This document shows, piece after piece, positions 10,307 through 21,204 of a DNA stretch of 64,000 nucleotides. Location of the stretch: NCBI GenBank assembly GCA_001599755.1, contig BCHX01000004.1, positions 2,480,001 to 2,544,000 on the forward strand. The letters are read 5' to 3'. The stretch's first letter is position 1, and each line of letters starts with the position of its first letter. The notes beneath the pieces were generated by a model, which worked only from the letters and a program-made list of their open reading frames with translations, did not search any database and was not told where the DNA came from. A program made the position numbers and the translations under genes. The stretch comes from Gliomastix tumulicola. Its lineage: Eukaryota; Ascomycota; Sordariomycetes; Hypocreales; Bionectriaceae.

Positions 10307-12452
10307 CTACTGTTGGTCTCTATCCTGGACAATACTCTCCGTGCCCTCTTTCACCAAGTCCTGCCACATGCTCGCTCTCAGCTGTGGCATCTCACTGCCC
10401 CAGTGTCGCAGCATCTCAGTGCAGAGCACCACAGCATTCTCCCGGTCTACCCTGGCCATGCTCTCCAACTGCTTCGGGTCTACTTGTTGTGGTTCAAGCT
10501 GGATGCCACTAGCTTCAGGCAACATGCTCACGGTGGCCGAATTATTCGGCTCAAGCTGCGCGTTCGAGTTCTCAGTCGTGGGCACGGTGTCTCGCCCTGT
10601 GACTGCCTTGATCAGTGCAGCAGTTGCATCCACGTCGAACATGAGGTTGAGGACCACGCCGCCGCCATCCTTGGACCGACACATCAGAGCAAAGACGAAC
10701 CAGGCCTCGGACCGCAGAATAGGCCACTTCTGCTGGCTGACAAGGAAGGCCAATGGGGCGGACAGGTTATGATGGGAGTAGAACTCGTCTCTCCTCCTCC
10801 CGTCCTCTCCAAGCTCGTCTGACTTCGTCGAGTCCCACTCAGGAAGTGCCTCCGTCGCCGGGTTCGAGTGCAGGACGCGGCAGATAGCTGCGATGGAGCG
10901 AGCCGCCTCGAGCTTCGTCGGCTCCGCGTCCGTCCTCTCAAAGAGCGAGATGATGCCATGCACGCTGGACTTGTCATACGAGGGACTCGACTCGTCCGTG
11001 CTCAGCCGGGAGCAGATGCGGCGAACGTTGGCGGGGCAGTTCACCAGCAGCAACCGCAGCAGCGAGATGGCGGAGAACTGCACCTGCGGCAGCGTGTCGA
11101 GGGAGCATATCCGCGGGACGCAGGCGGGCTCGAGGAGATCGCCGAGCAGGGGCTTGTTCGCAGCCGGGATCGCGAGGTTCTTCAGGAAAGACAGCGCCGA
11201 GTGCAGGGTCTGGGGGTCGCTCGTCGACGGGTCAGAGAGGAGCTTGATGAGGGGTGTGTGTGCTGCGTGGGTGTGAACCAGGGCTGTCGATGCCTCGTCT
11301 GAGCGTGAGAGATTACCCATCACGATGCACGCTGCTGGCACCAGCGAGGTAACAGGACCTCTCAGCCAGGCAAACAGGGTCTCTGAGGCGGGGGACCCGA
11401 GAGGATGGCGAGCTGGGAAGGCGTCATTTGCCGACACGTCCGACAGTGCTGTGAGCAGAGCGGATTTGCACTGCTTTAACGCTGCTTCCGCGTCTGGATC
11501 GTCGAGTTGGGAGACCTGGAAGCCTGTGTGGGCGTGAAAATAGGCTCCGAAGAGGAGCGTCAGGTTTTCCTCAGAGAGCATGCTCTCCTGGAATGACTCG
11601 GAGGCAAGGTAGGCCGCTGCCACTGAGGAAAGGGATGTGAAGTCGTCTGCATCATCGCTGTAAGGTAAGGATGTGGCCAGCTTGAAAAGGATCGACACCG
11701 TGTTGGGATCTGCTCGTGCAGCTTCGCCCTCTTGGCCGACGAGGAGGGTCAAGATCTTGCAGAAATAAGTGACGAACGCAGCGTAGTTGGGCAGGTAAGG
11801 GGATGAGAGGTGAGTGACCAGATGCTGGTTGAGGTTGAGCTGTGAAGCAGCTTGCTGTGCCGGCTCTGTGAAAGAGTATCAGTCGCGTGCTTGTGAATAT
11901 CGTAGTGCCACCATTCAGACTTACCATAATCTACTAAGATGTTGTAGAGAACAGGGATAGTAAAAGGAATGAGGTTCTCGTCCTTGAGGCGGCCGACGAC
12001 AGCAGGAAGCAGGTTCTCGTCAACGACCCGTGCCCTGTTCTCATCCGTGTCGGCACAGGAATTTCCCACCAGACGCAGAGCATGGACATAGAGCGGCGTT
12101 CGCAGCCCCTCGACCTCGAGCAGTTTGGCGAAGAATTTCAAGAGACCCGAGTCTCCAAAGGGCAGGCGCCACGCAACTAGAGAGCAGTGGTCATCTCAGC
12201 AAAAGGAGCTCCCTAAAGGCGGCTTGTTCGTGGTCACTCACCATCCCGGCTACCATCCCCCAGCTTTTGTGCAATAAAATCCAGGTCCGTGGACTGAGAC
12301 TCCCAGAGCTGGTAGCAAGTTGTCGACACCTGGGCCAAAAGGTCGGTTCTCCGTTGGCGAGCATCTGCCGGCTCGTTGGCCTCATCGTAGGCGTCTTGGG
12401 AGACCCCGCTGCCTTCCTTTTGCAGCAGGGCTGCAAGATCTTCGGGACTCAT
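10307..12452 (-). CDS. Armadillo-repeat protein, SmgGDS-like
   Basis: Three minus-strand exons: 12452-12242, 12176-11925 and 11865-10307, 673 residues. Introns are GTGAGT...CTAG and GTAAGT...ACAG, and both split codons resolve cleanly (Val, Glu). The protein starts MSPEDLAALLQKEGSG. Nearly all the rest is alpha-helical and Leu/Ala-rich in the pattern of armadillo/HEAT repeats, for example LYVHALRLVGNSCADTDENR, VVGRLKDENLIPFTIPVLYN and SALSFLKNLAIPAANKPLLG. The order of repeats and the NSCADTDENR-like motif match fungal relatives of Rap1 GDS1/SmgGDS, chaperones and exchange stimulators for polybasic small GTPases in the cytosol. I infer that function from overall resemblance only; another ARM-repeat scaffold is possible. 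It shares a 653 bp upstream region with PAM16. Confidence 0.65.
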
Positions 12453-13105
12453 GGCAACGACGGCTTTGGATGAGCAACGTTTGTTGCCAGAATGAAAGTC
12501 CCTTTTCCACGCTTGCTGGGTGCTGATGGGGCGGAAGCCGATATCGTGTGGTTCTCACTGAACAGGACCGCCTCTCATTGAGCACAGTGAGATAGATGAT
12601 GTATGGGTGAGAACACACGTTAAGCCGCCACAAGAACTGCACATTCACCGCCCTGCAAGATTTTTCACAGCAGTCGGAACACAATTTGCCGTGTAATATT
12701 TCCATCGGCATTCTATGGAACGCCTCCTACTCTACGGTGGAGGTGAAGCCGGTTGGCTGCAGCTGCCGCCCAGGGGTGCAAATATTGGTATAGGTTAGCT
12801 AACACCAACCCGGAATCCGGGCAGCACGCCACAAGAGCCACCAATACCCGAGTTTCCTCGCCCGGAAAATCTTCGGCCGGGGGAAGAAAATCCAATGGAT
12901 TGGCCCGATTCATTGTTCCCGAACGCCGGGCCTGCATGTCTCGATCGTTTAGATTTTTGTCTTTTGCCAGCCAAAACCTTTACCAACGGATTCAGCGAAA
13001 ACGCAACACCGGCCACGAGGTCCCAGGCCTTTTTACGGCATCACTCGCGATACATCAGCTGTTGGTCCAGGCAGCTTAGAGGGTTGAAGGACAAGTTGAT
13101 TCAAA
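12453..13105. other. Shared divergent promoter region
   Basis: 653 bases between the divergently read SmgGDS-like gene (start 12452, minus) and PAM16 (start 13106, plus). It must contain both promoters and leaders. I see no TATA box or gene. Confidence 0.6.
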
Positions 13106-13661
13106 ATGGTGAGTTCCCTCCTGAGCAGTGGACGGACGGACGGCCTTGGCGTCCAAGTTGCGACAAAGCGACCTCGGATCGGGGGAGTTCGCAAAAAACA
13201 CACCTTTCCAGCTGCTAACCCTACATCTCGACATCCAGGCGCACAAGTTCGTCATCACAGCCTTCCTGACAGGCTCCCGCATCCTCGGCCGCTCCTTCGT
13301 CGCCGCGTACAAGCAGGCCCAGGCCGCGACGGCCTACCAGCGCGCCCAGGCCAAGGTCAACGGCGGCTCGGCCTCGGGCCGCGCCTCCCTGTCCGCGGGC
13401 ATGACCCTCGACGAGGCCTGCCGCATCCTCAACGTCAAGCCGCCCGCCGGCGGCCAGGCCAACAGCGCCGAGGTCCTCGAGCGGTACAAGAAGCTGTTCG
13501 ACGCCAACGACCCGCAGAAGGGCGGCAGCTTCTACCTGCAGAGCAAGATCGTGCGGGCCAAGGAGCGGTTCGAGAGGGAGCTGGGGCCGATAAAGGAGAA
13601 GCTGGAGCAGGAGGCGGATATCAAAGAGGGCTTCAAGCCGAAGGTCTACAAGGACCGGTAG
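13106..13661 (+). CDS. PAM16: Presequence translocase motor subunit Tim16/Pam16
   Basis: Two exons: 13106-13108 (ATG only) and 13239-13661, 141 residues. The 130-base intron (GTGAGT...CCAG) lies directly after the start codon; the ORF without splicing has an unrelated N-terminus, while splicing gives MAHKFVITAFLTGSRILGRS, the hydrophobic N-terminus typical of Pam16. A linker FVAAYKQAQAATAYQRAQAK follows. The J-like domain (about residues 55-115) contains MTLDEACRILNVKPP and LERYKKLFDANDPQKGGSFY, which lacks the HPD motif, as expected for the J-like partner that binds and restrains Pam18 at the matrix face of the inner membrane. The length matches the family. The C-terminus is helical and charged, ending KPKVYKDR. 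Confidence 0.93.
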
Positions 13662-14167
13662 CCCTCTTGACACGATGATGAAAGTCGAATGAGAGGAGAC
13701 GCCGAACACGACGTCGACGAACGAGATCCGGCAGACGGGCGATGACGGGAGGGAGGCCTGTCATCATGCAGGCTATGTCGAATCCACGCCGGATGAGCGC
13801 CATCAGCTAGCATCCCAACAACTCTCCTAATCGATGAAACCACGATTAAGCAGAGGCTACTTGCGCCTAGAGTCGCTCAATGACAGCTGTGTTGGAAAGG
13901 GAAGAAGCGGCGATCCTTTGTGTGGAAACTCTGATCCACGTGTATATTACTACTTGTACATCTTCACTCGTCGCAACATGGCACGGCGTTCTGGGCACGG
14001 ATGATTTGGGGAGAAGGCAAAAAAATAGACGTGTCGACTAGCGGTCGGGCTGGACATAGAAGACATCAGTTCATACTGCGCGCTGATTGATATATGACAA
14101 GAATCTTTCTGATTTATTTCTGCCAGGTGGCTAGGTACTCTTCTAATTATATTTTTCACGCTCCAGG
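13662..14167. other. Intergenic between convergent genes
   Basis: 506 bases between the stops of PAM16 and the biotin ligase gene. It should carry the two 3' ends. No gene or repeat is recognised. Confidence 0.6.
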
Positions 14168-16439
14168 TCACGTCTTTCTCCTGACCAGGCCTTTCCAATA
14201 ATCGAAGCTGTTCTCATCGCTCTGTAGCGTCCAGATCTCCCCCGTGCCCCGACCGCGATCGTCGACTCTCTCTATCCTCAGCATACCCCAGTCACGCGTG
14301 ATGCCCAGGACGCGGCCCCGCACGCCCCCTTCGGCCTCGAGCTGGACGAGCTGGCCAGTATGCAGCCAGTGGCGGTAGTATCTCCTCTCGAGATCGGCGG
14401 AGAAGCCCTCGCGCATGAACTGCTTGTGGATGGACTCGAGGCGGGTCAGGACGCGAGCGAGGAGCGTTTCGATGTGGAGGGGCTCGGCGCCTGCGGGGAG
14501 GAGGTCCGAGATGGATGTCGTCGGCTTGGGGTTCAGTGTGTTGATGCCGATGCCCAGGACGACCTGGTACGAGCAGTTTGAGTAGCCGCAGTGAGACCGG
14601 ATGCCGCCGATCTTGACGTACGTAGGGGCGTCCTTGGGAGAGCTTGGGTCAAGGGCAACTTCGGAGGGACATCGTTAGTATCGCTTTTGCCAAAGTCAAG
14701 ACACTTCTCCCTCTCAATAAGTACTTACATATATCATTAGGCCACTTGAGCTTCACCGGAACGTTTTCGTACCCCTCGCCGTACGCGCGTATTGCCTCAG
14801 CCACGGCTATAGCCGCAATGTACTGCACGAACACGATGGGCCTCGTCATCGCCAGATGCGCAGGATGGTTGACGACTGTCGAGAAGATGAGCGAGCCCGG
14901 AGGCGCAATCCAGACGTTGCTCCCGCGGCCGCGACCAGCGACTTGTGTTGATGCCGCCAGTGTGAAGCCGTGAGGAACAGAACTAACGAGTTTCGGATTC
15001 CTAATTGAAAAGTCAGCGAGATGAAGAGCGACTTTGATTGCTCGCAAGGGTTGCGTACTTCTCAAGCAGTGTGTTGGTACTCGTGACGACGTCGCCGTAC
15101 ATGAGGACGTTGCCCCATTGCCACTCAGCCGCACCATCTTCCTTGAGCTGGTACTTCTTAAGCGACGAGAAATACAGCTTGTGGTTGAATCTTGGCGTGT
15201 CAGTGGTAGTCGGAAGGCTTGTCTCGTGAGGGATGATGACTTTAAGGATCTTGTTATAATCCACCGTGCCATTGGCGTCGCTCGCCAAGTCTGCCGAAGC
15301 AGGTTCTGATATTGCGAGGGCGCTTATATCAGGAGACGCGGCGTCGGTTTTGATGTGGAAGGTGTCAGCCTCGTCCTTGATATACTCCTGGCCATCCTCC
15401 TTGTCGATCACGCTTCCAAAGCTGCAGAGCAGTTCCGTAACTTCAGTGTTAGCAATCGAGGAGAGGTGCAGGCTGGTCAGAGCAGGAACTTCAGCCTTGC
15501 CGTCGTTCACTTCGAGACCCAGCTTCGTTAAGCATGCTTTGACAAAGGCGAGGCGTGACACATCTCCGGCGGTGAGGTCCGTGATGATTTTGCTGTAGTC
15601 GGGCAAATCAGGGTGTGGTCGGAGGTTGACAGCCGCAAACCTGAAGACTGTGTTAGTTGAATGCTCAATCTGCTCTTCCACAGAGGCGGCAATATCTCAC
15701 TCTGGATGAGGCCCAGACAGCATAGCCTTGCCATTGCCCACAGTGCACAGAATCACAGCAGCAGCCTTCCCTTCCCCCGCGTCAACATCCGTCTCCTCTT
15801 CGTACGTCGCAAGCACCTCTACCTTTCGACCCTTCACCGACGCAGCATCGACAAAGACACCCCCGCCGTTGTAGTACGACGTGATCTCAGCCGGCACCTC
15901 GCCGCCCTTGAAGCCGTCGACAGCAACGCTCAGCTTCACGGCCCTCGCCCCCCTCTCGTTGGCGTACTCGAAGCCCTTGAAGGCGCCGCCGCGGCACGTG
16001 CCCGGGAAGAAGGCCAGCTCGCGGCTCCCGATGACCTCGAGAGGGGTGTTCCCGACCTCGAACTCGCACCGGCCGCAGCCGTAGTAGCCGCCCGCGCACA
16101 GACCCAGGTACGAGCCTCCGCGGCGGACGTAGTCTGCGATGCGGCGGTTCCCCTCGCCGTTAAGGACGCGGCAGTAGCCCAGGTCGCCGCCGCCGGGGAT
16201 GACGAGCAGGGCGCAGGTCGACGCCCACGGCTCCTTGAGGATGACTGACTCGGTGATGGGGATGACGGCGTAGTTGGGCGTCAGGAGCTGGCGGAGGGTG
16301 AAGAGGCAGTGCCTCACGGACTCGGAGGTCGTCCCAGTCCCTGTTGAGTCAGGTTAGAGAGTGGTGGTGTGAAGGGGGACTATTCCAGTCAGGCTACATT
16401 ACCCGTGTAGACCAGGACATTGAGTTTCCTGGCCACCAT
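14168..16439 (-). CDS. BPL1: Biotin-protein ligase (holocarboxylase synthetase)
   Basis: Five minus-strand exons: 16439-16403, 16340-15701, 15640-15059, 15000-14729 and 14658-14168, 673 residues, close to yeast Bpl1 (about 690). The four introns are 58-70 bases with GTAATG, GTGAGA, GTACGC and GTAAGT donors, and all split codons keep the frame. It activates biotin as biotinyl-AMP and attaches it to acetyl-CoA and pyruvate carboxylases. The N-terminal half is the glutamine-amidotransferase-like BPL_N domain: MVARKLNVLVYTGTGTTSES, LLVIPGGGDLGYCRVLNGEG and GSYLGLCAGGYYGC, where the Cys after GLCAGG recalls the class I GAT nucleophile elbow. The catalytic part has GRGRGSNVW near residue 442 and KWPND near 505, the biotin/ATP loop and ligase motifs, followed by the C-terminal ligase domain (RVLGITRDWGMLRIE). 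It is divergent from COA4 with 270 bp between starts. Confidence 0.92.
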
Positions 16440-16709
16440 TGCGCCTGGCAGTGAGAAAGAATGAGGTGATTAGGAAGGTCGTGAGAGAATTAAAAAGGAG
16501 GGAGGAAATGTGAGGTAGGGAGACTATAGTCGCGAGTGTGTTAGACAAATACACACATATCGCTCTTACCTCGGCGGGCCAGGAATGTCTGCCTTTAATT
16601 CTGTCCACCGCACTCAGTGCATTTCACTCCAAAACTTACAACTCCTTCGCGTCTGAACTGCACACCAACAGGCAACACTGTTCGGAATATCTCGCAGCAC
16701 ACCTCGACG
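16440..16709. promoter_or_regulatory. Bidirectional promoter of BPL1 and COA4-like gene
   Basis: Only 270 bases separate the start codons of two divergent genes, so both promoters must lie here or overlap. No TATA box is evident. This is inferred from geometry only. Confidence 0.55.
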
Positions 16710-17073
16710 ATGTCTTCCAACGAGCAGCCTCACACGACTAAGCCGGACGAGGATGAGCCAGACGAGTGGTCAGTTTTTCAACAGCCGAGTTTCGGGCTGG
16801 CTCAACAAAACGGAGAGCCGCTAACAGCCGAGACGGGTAGGGAGAAGAGGATCTTCAGCACTGGGTGCGCAGACGAGAATGCGAAGATGACGGACTGCTA
16901 TTTCGAAAAGAAGGACTGGAGAGCGTGTGCAGCGGAGGTAAGGATCTCCTTTCTAACCTCGTTGTCGTAGGAGAAGTGTTTGTGAGCTGATCTGGAATTT
17001 GTAGATGCAGCAGTTCAAGGAGTGTTGGAAGCAGCATGGGAATGACGAGCGAACAAGGACCAAAGATGCTTGA
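16710..17073 (+). CDS. Twin CX9C protein, COA4/CMC3-like
   Basis: Two exons, 16710-16937 and 17005-17073, 98 residues. The intron starts GTAAGG and ends GTAG, and splicing is needed to complete the second cysteine pair. Residues about 53-87 contain CADENAKMTDC and CAAEMQQFKEC, both exactly C-X9-C, with YFEKKDWRA between them. That is a CHCH helical hairpin of the kind imported into the mitochondrial intermembrane space by Mia40. The DWRxC...FKxCW pattern resembles Coa4 (Cmc3), an assembly factor of cytochrome c oxidase. The N-terminal 40 residues are acidic and probably disordered (KPDEDEPDEWSVFQQPSFGL). Other twin CX9C proteins (Cmc1, Cox23) are possible but fit less well. The start chosen is the first ATG giving the acidic tail; an upstream in-frame ATG at 16617 lies in probable leader. 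Confidence 0.72.
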
Positions 17074-17446
17074 TTGACAGTCATTCTCCGGCCTATGCCA
17101 GCTATTCAGAAACATCTCGTGCAAAGCCCTGTATTATCACCTGTATAACACCACCAATTCCAATTATCTTGATCTTCTCCAACCTCGTCACATATAAAAA
17201 TCGCCATGTCTTTAGGGTAGACTCAATTACGTCCCATGGCGATCTTGGAAAGTGGGTCCCTCCCCACAGACAACCAATCAGAGACCATGTGGGTGTTCAG
17301 GGTCCTTGCTTTCTACGGAGTAGCTCAGATTTTCTTTGTGATAATTGCCATTCATTCCACCTCCTTCATAGACTGGCGAAGGTGCGACCTCTAGCCTTCT
17401 GTTTCTTTATTTCTGTTTCTTTACGCCTTCCTAGGTTCCTGGAATC
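17074..17446. other. Intergenic, promoter of MGM101
   Basis: 373 bases between the COA4-like stop and the MGM101 start, both on the plus strand. The last 100 bases are T/C-rich, as in a fungal leader. No gene is seen. Confidence 0.6.
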
Positions 17447-18331
17447 ATGTTCAGCCTCGCCAGGATCTCGCGCGCAGCCCCCAGGCGGGTGATATCCCAT
17501 CGCGTCGCCCAACCGACATGTCACATGCTCAGCACCGAGAACACGGCCGCCGAAGAAACGAAATCTACTCCTCCCACCGCGGCCGCTCCCAGCAACGGGA
17601 ATTCATCACCCAAGTCAGAGCCGCCCAAGAGCGCCGCCACGAGACCGACCTCCTCCTACACTCTGCAGCCGCCTCCCAAGATCGTGCCTAGGCCGGCGGC
17701 GGCGGCCAAGCCCTCCTCCAGCAGCCTCCCCTTCTACCAGCCCAGCAGCATCTCCTACCAGCAGGTCTCGGTCAAGGCGCACGAGAAGGGGGGCGCCCCC
17801 GCCGACATTGACTGGGAGACGAGCTACCACGGGATCGGCACGCAGCCCGCGACGCACCAGCAGTTCCGCACGCTCATGGAGCCCCTGTCCGAGGACGACA
17901 TCGAGGTCAAGCCCGACGGCATCATCTACCTGCCCGAGATCAAGTACCGGCGGCGGCTGAACGAGGCCTTTGGCCCCATGGGCTGGGGCCTGATCCCGCG
18001 GTCCGAGGCGACGCTCGCCAACGGCGTCGCCACGCGCGAGTACGCGCTCGTCGTGGGCGGGCGGTTCGTCGCGCAGGCGCAGGGCGAGAACTCGTACTTC
18101 AACACCGAGGGCATGCCGGCCGCCGTCGAGGGGTGCAAGTCCAACGCGCTGATGCGCTGCTGCAAGGACCTGGGCATCGCGTCCGAGCTGTGGGATCCCA
18201 ACTTCATCCGGAGCTTCAGGGCCAAGTGCATGCAGGAGGTCTGGGTCGAGCACGCCACCACCAAGAAGAAGCGCCAGTTCTGGTTCAAGAAGGGCCAGGT
18301 CAACATTGCGTACCCCTGGAAGAAGGTCTAG
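17447..18331 (+). CDS. MGM101: Mitochondrial genome maintenance protein Mgm101
   Basis: A single uninterrupted exon of 294 residues. Mgm101 is a Rad52-related single-strand DNA annealing protein of the mitochondrial nucleoid, needed for mtDNA maintenance and recombination. The N-terminus MFSLARISRAAPRRVISHRV is a classic presequence: Arg-rich, amphipathic, no acids. A low-complexity Ser/Pro/Ala linker runs to about residue 120. The conserved core then starts at DWETSYHGIGTQPATHQQFR, continues through PDGIIYLPEIKYRRRLNEAF and GPMGWGLIPRSEATL, and ends with LIKS-like NALMRCCKDLGIASELWDP and the WVEH...KKKRQFWFKKGQ tail, all as in the family. The core codons are strongly GC-ended. The gene is tail to tail with the HVA22 gene. 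Confidence 0.95.
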   Translation: MFSLARISRAAPRRVISHRVAQPTCHMLSTENTAAEETKSTPPTAAAPSNGNSSPKSEPPKSAATRPTSSYTLQPPPKIVPRPAAAAKPSSSSLPFYQPSSISYQQVSVKAHEKGGAPADIDWETSYHGIGTQPATHQQFRTLMEPLSEDDIEVKPDGIIYLPEIKYRRRLNEAFGPMGWGLIPRSEATLANGVATREYALVVGGRFVAQAQGENSYFNTEGMPAAVEGCKSNALMRCCKDLGIASELWDPNFIRSFRAKCMQEVWVEHATTKKKRQFWFKKGQVNIAYPWKKV

Positions 18332-18793
18332 ACTCAGACTGAGTCTGGGATGGGGGATGATTCCACCTAAGGAGGGGGCCAATCTGTAACAACAACAACA
18401 TCATCTACTCTGTACGATAATACTACTAGGGAATCTGGGTAACTGTACATGTACACGCGGGAACATAGAGAGCAGGCACGGGACGGCGACGCCTAGAGCG
18501 GGAGGGACAAAACTGCTTGAGCCTGAGCTGACGTTCGTCTACCGGAGATAGTCTTAATAACATTACATCAAGGAATGGATGGATATCCGAGAAACACCCG
18601 TCCTCGGAGGATCGCGAAAACCGTTAAACTCCCTCTAGCCGACGTTATCAACATCATCATCATCATCATGGCAAGCTGGGAGAAAAAGGCCCCCGGCCGC
18701 TCAATGATAGAACCGCCACGTGGGCTCAGCATGCAAATCATGGACACCAAACTCCATCCCATGGGCGCGGGCAGGGCGGCCCCTGTGAGAGCC
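18332..18793. other. Intergenic between convergent genes
   Basis: 462 bases separating the stops of MGM101 and the HVA22-family gene. It contains a short (ATC)n run near 18654-18668. No gene is seen. Confidence 0.6.
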
Positions 18794-20145
18794 CTACTTC
18801 TCAACGCCGGAGCTCACACCAGCAGCGCCGTGTCCGTCGCCGTCGCCGTCGCCGTCGCCGGGAGGGGCTGCGGGAGCACCAGCACCAGCGCCGCCCCAGA
18901 TCCAGGGCACCCACGAGCCTCTAGCCGGTGCGTTGCGCCTGCGGACGGGGCTGTCGTCGGCGCTGGCGTAGCTGTCGGCGTCAATGGTCTCGAAGTCGGC
19001 CTCGCTACGGTTCCTGCTCAGACCGCTGCCCATGCTCAGCCCGCTTGGCGGCCGCTGCGTCGGCTCGTCGTCGTTGTTGTCGTCCTCGACGCCGTCGTAG
19101 TGCATCGAGGAGGCGCGGTTGGTGTGCACGTGAGTGCCCGCCGCCGCCTCGCCGCCGCCGCCGCGCTGCTGGACCTTCTGGACCTCGCTGTCGAGCGCGT
19201 TGATGATGAAGTTGAGGCGGTCGCGCTGGGCGGCGAGGAAGGTCACCTTCTCGCTCGGGGACGTCAGGTTCGACGGGATGATGCTCTCCCAGCCGGCCAG
19301 CGCGCCCATGCCGCCGCCGCCGCTGCCGCCGCCCCCCAGCCCCCCCGTGGCGCTGGACGCCGCCGCGACGGCGCCCGCCAGCAGGTTGTAGAAGTCGGCG
19401 CCGGCGTTGGCGGAGCCGCCGGACCACCTCGCCGCGGGGACGCTAAACCGGGCGAGCAGAGCCTGGCTGTAGCTCTGGGTCCCGCTCGGCTCGGGCGCGG
19501 GGGCCGCCGGTGTCGGGGGCATCTTGAGGACGTTCGTCTTGACGTACTCGATGGCCTGGCGGATGTAGGCGAGGCCCTCGGCCTTGAGGCGGTCGTGGGC
19601 GCCGGCGATGAAGTCGTCGATCTGCGCCTCGTTGTCCTCGAGGAAGGGGTGGACGTAGTCCTGGTAGATGACCCGCGCGCCCTGCGTCTGCGGGAGGACG
19701 AGGTAGAGCAGGAAGCCCAGGCGGATGTAGCTGTAGAAAGGAATCCTAGAGGCGCCGCCTTTTGTCAGCAACGTTTCTCGTTGCGGCCTGGCCGTGATGA
19801 TTCGGAGGAGGAGGAGGAGGAGGAGGAGGAGGGCTCACCAATTCAGGATGAAGGAGGTCCATGACTCAACGAGCAGGCCGCAGCCGAAGACCACCCAGTA
19901 CATGAGCCATGGCGTCAACTGCGCGGGGTCGGAGGTCTTGAGAGCTTTGTAGGAGGCGAAGATGGGGAAGAGGAAGGACGCGACGGAGCTGGTTTGGCAC
20001 GTCAGGACACACATTAGCCGCGTCGTCCGGTTTTGCAGGGGCGATTTCGGGGGGGGGGGGCGCGGGCGCGCGCCCTCTGAAGCTATGGCGGGGCAATCTT
20101 TTGGAGGGGAAGCAGCACTCACGATAAGAAGTGGGCGATGATCAT
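18794..20145 (-). CDS. HVA22/TB2-DP1 (REEP/Yop1) family membrane protein
   Basis: Three minus-strand exons: 20145-20123, 19988-19839 and 19745-18794, 374 residues. Introns begin GTGAGT and GTGAGC and end CCAG and CTAG. The 23-base first exon encodes MIIAHFLS. The N-terminal 100 residues are the TB2/DP1/HVA22 domain, with hydrophobic hairpins SVASFLFPIFASYKAL, WLMYWVVFGCGLLVESW and YIRLGFLLYLVLPQTQGARV. Such proteins insert hairpins in the ER and shape tubules (Yop1/REEP). The 270-residue C-terminal tail is far longer than in Yop1: Gly-rich, Ser-rich, then an acidic stretch (YDGVEDDNNDDEP) and a (Asp-Gly) run encoded by a GAC-GGC repeat at about 18836-18862. A long open frame opposite this gene is a shadow of its high GC content. 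The second intron holds a (GGA)n tract. Confidence 0.88.
19804..19832. repeat. (GGA)n trinucleotide repeat inside an intron
   Basis: About nine GGA units lie within intron 2 of the HVA22-family gene, adjacent to its donor site at 19838. On the sense strand it is a (TCC)n pyrimidine run just after the donor. Confidence 0.8.
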
Positions 20146-21204
20146 CTTGGGCGGATTGTAGGGGATTCAGCACCCCGACGCAGCCTGCGTGCTGGCGGTC
20201 AAGTAAAGGAAAAAAAAAAATGATGTTGTTGGTTTCTGCGGTGAGGGAGGGAGGGGAAAGAGCCCTGGTTTTTATGGCGGTGATGGCTGGTGTTGGTAAA
20301 GGATGAGGTTGGGTGAGTCGTGGTTGCGAGGATAAGAATAGGCCTTTGTTGGCTCAGGTGAACGGCAACTGATTGGAAGGGTTCAGGTCATCATCACACG
20401 GCAGCCCGTCGGTGCCTCGCAAAACAAAGCAACGATTTAAAAAAAAAAAAAACCGATCTGGCTGGATCTACGTAGACCTCTCGGACACCTGGACCCTTGA
20501 ACGCACTACCTCAGGCGTCAACAAGCCAGCTGAGCCCGGACAGCACGACGCCCTGCAGGCAGCCGTGCCCTTGTGCTACCTCTTACGTCGATAGTCGGTT
20601 GCATCAACCAGCAGGCATGTACCTGCTAATAGTGCCGTCATGGCAAACCTTAGCATAGCCGTAACAGAGCAAACCCGCACGCTTTGTCTCGGATCTCCAG
20701 AGAGCTAAGCACGGAGATAGATGAAGGCGCCGCCCCCTGGACGTGCAGGTGATCAGATGGTGGGGGAATAAGCCTGCTACAGTGTTAATGACTGTCGCCT
20801 CTCGCCCTGAAAGCGGCCTTTGCCAGTCACAGGATGACAGGCGCTGTGGGCCAGGCTGACCGGATGGGAACAAGTGGATGGTCCGTTTCGGGGAGGCAGC
20901 CACTTACCCTGCACTCCTTGTGGTTCACAACCGAGTGAACCATCAAGTGAACCGAGTGAATATATATCACAGTTATTACCTACTACCTAGATAGATTGGA
21001 TAGCTCGCCAGCTATCGATGAAGCACCTTAGTATTCTTTTCTGACGTGAGTTCCTCTCAGCCTTGCTACTGTTTCACCGTCCATTCAGCTCTGCGAAATG
21101 ATCTACGTCTTCTGTGGTCGCGTTCGTATCATTCGCCTCACTAGCATTGTGATACTATACGTTTCGAGCCATATTCAGCAGGCAGGCATGACAGATGTAC
21201 CAAG
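20146..21204. other. Intergenic: HVA22 promoter and 2EXR gene 3' end
   Basis: About 1.06 kb with A-rich runs near 20209-20219 and 20440-20451 but no credible gene. The part next to 20145 is the HVA22 promoter. Confidence 0.55.

Noticed and set aside
18575..19864. 429-codon frame opposite the HVA22 gene
   Set aside because: It is the antisense shadow of a GC-rich coding exon, Val/Ala/Gly/Arg-rich and without motifs.
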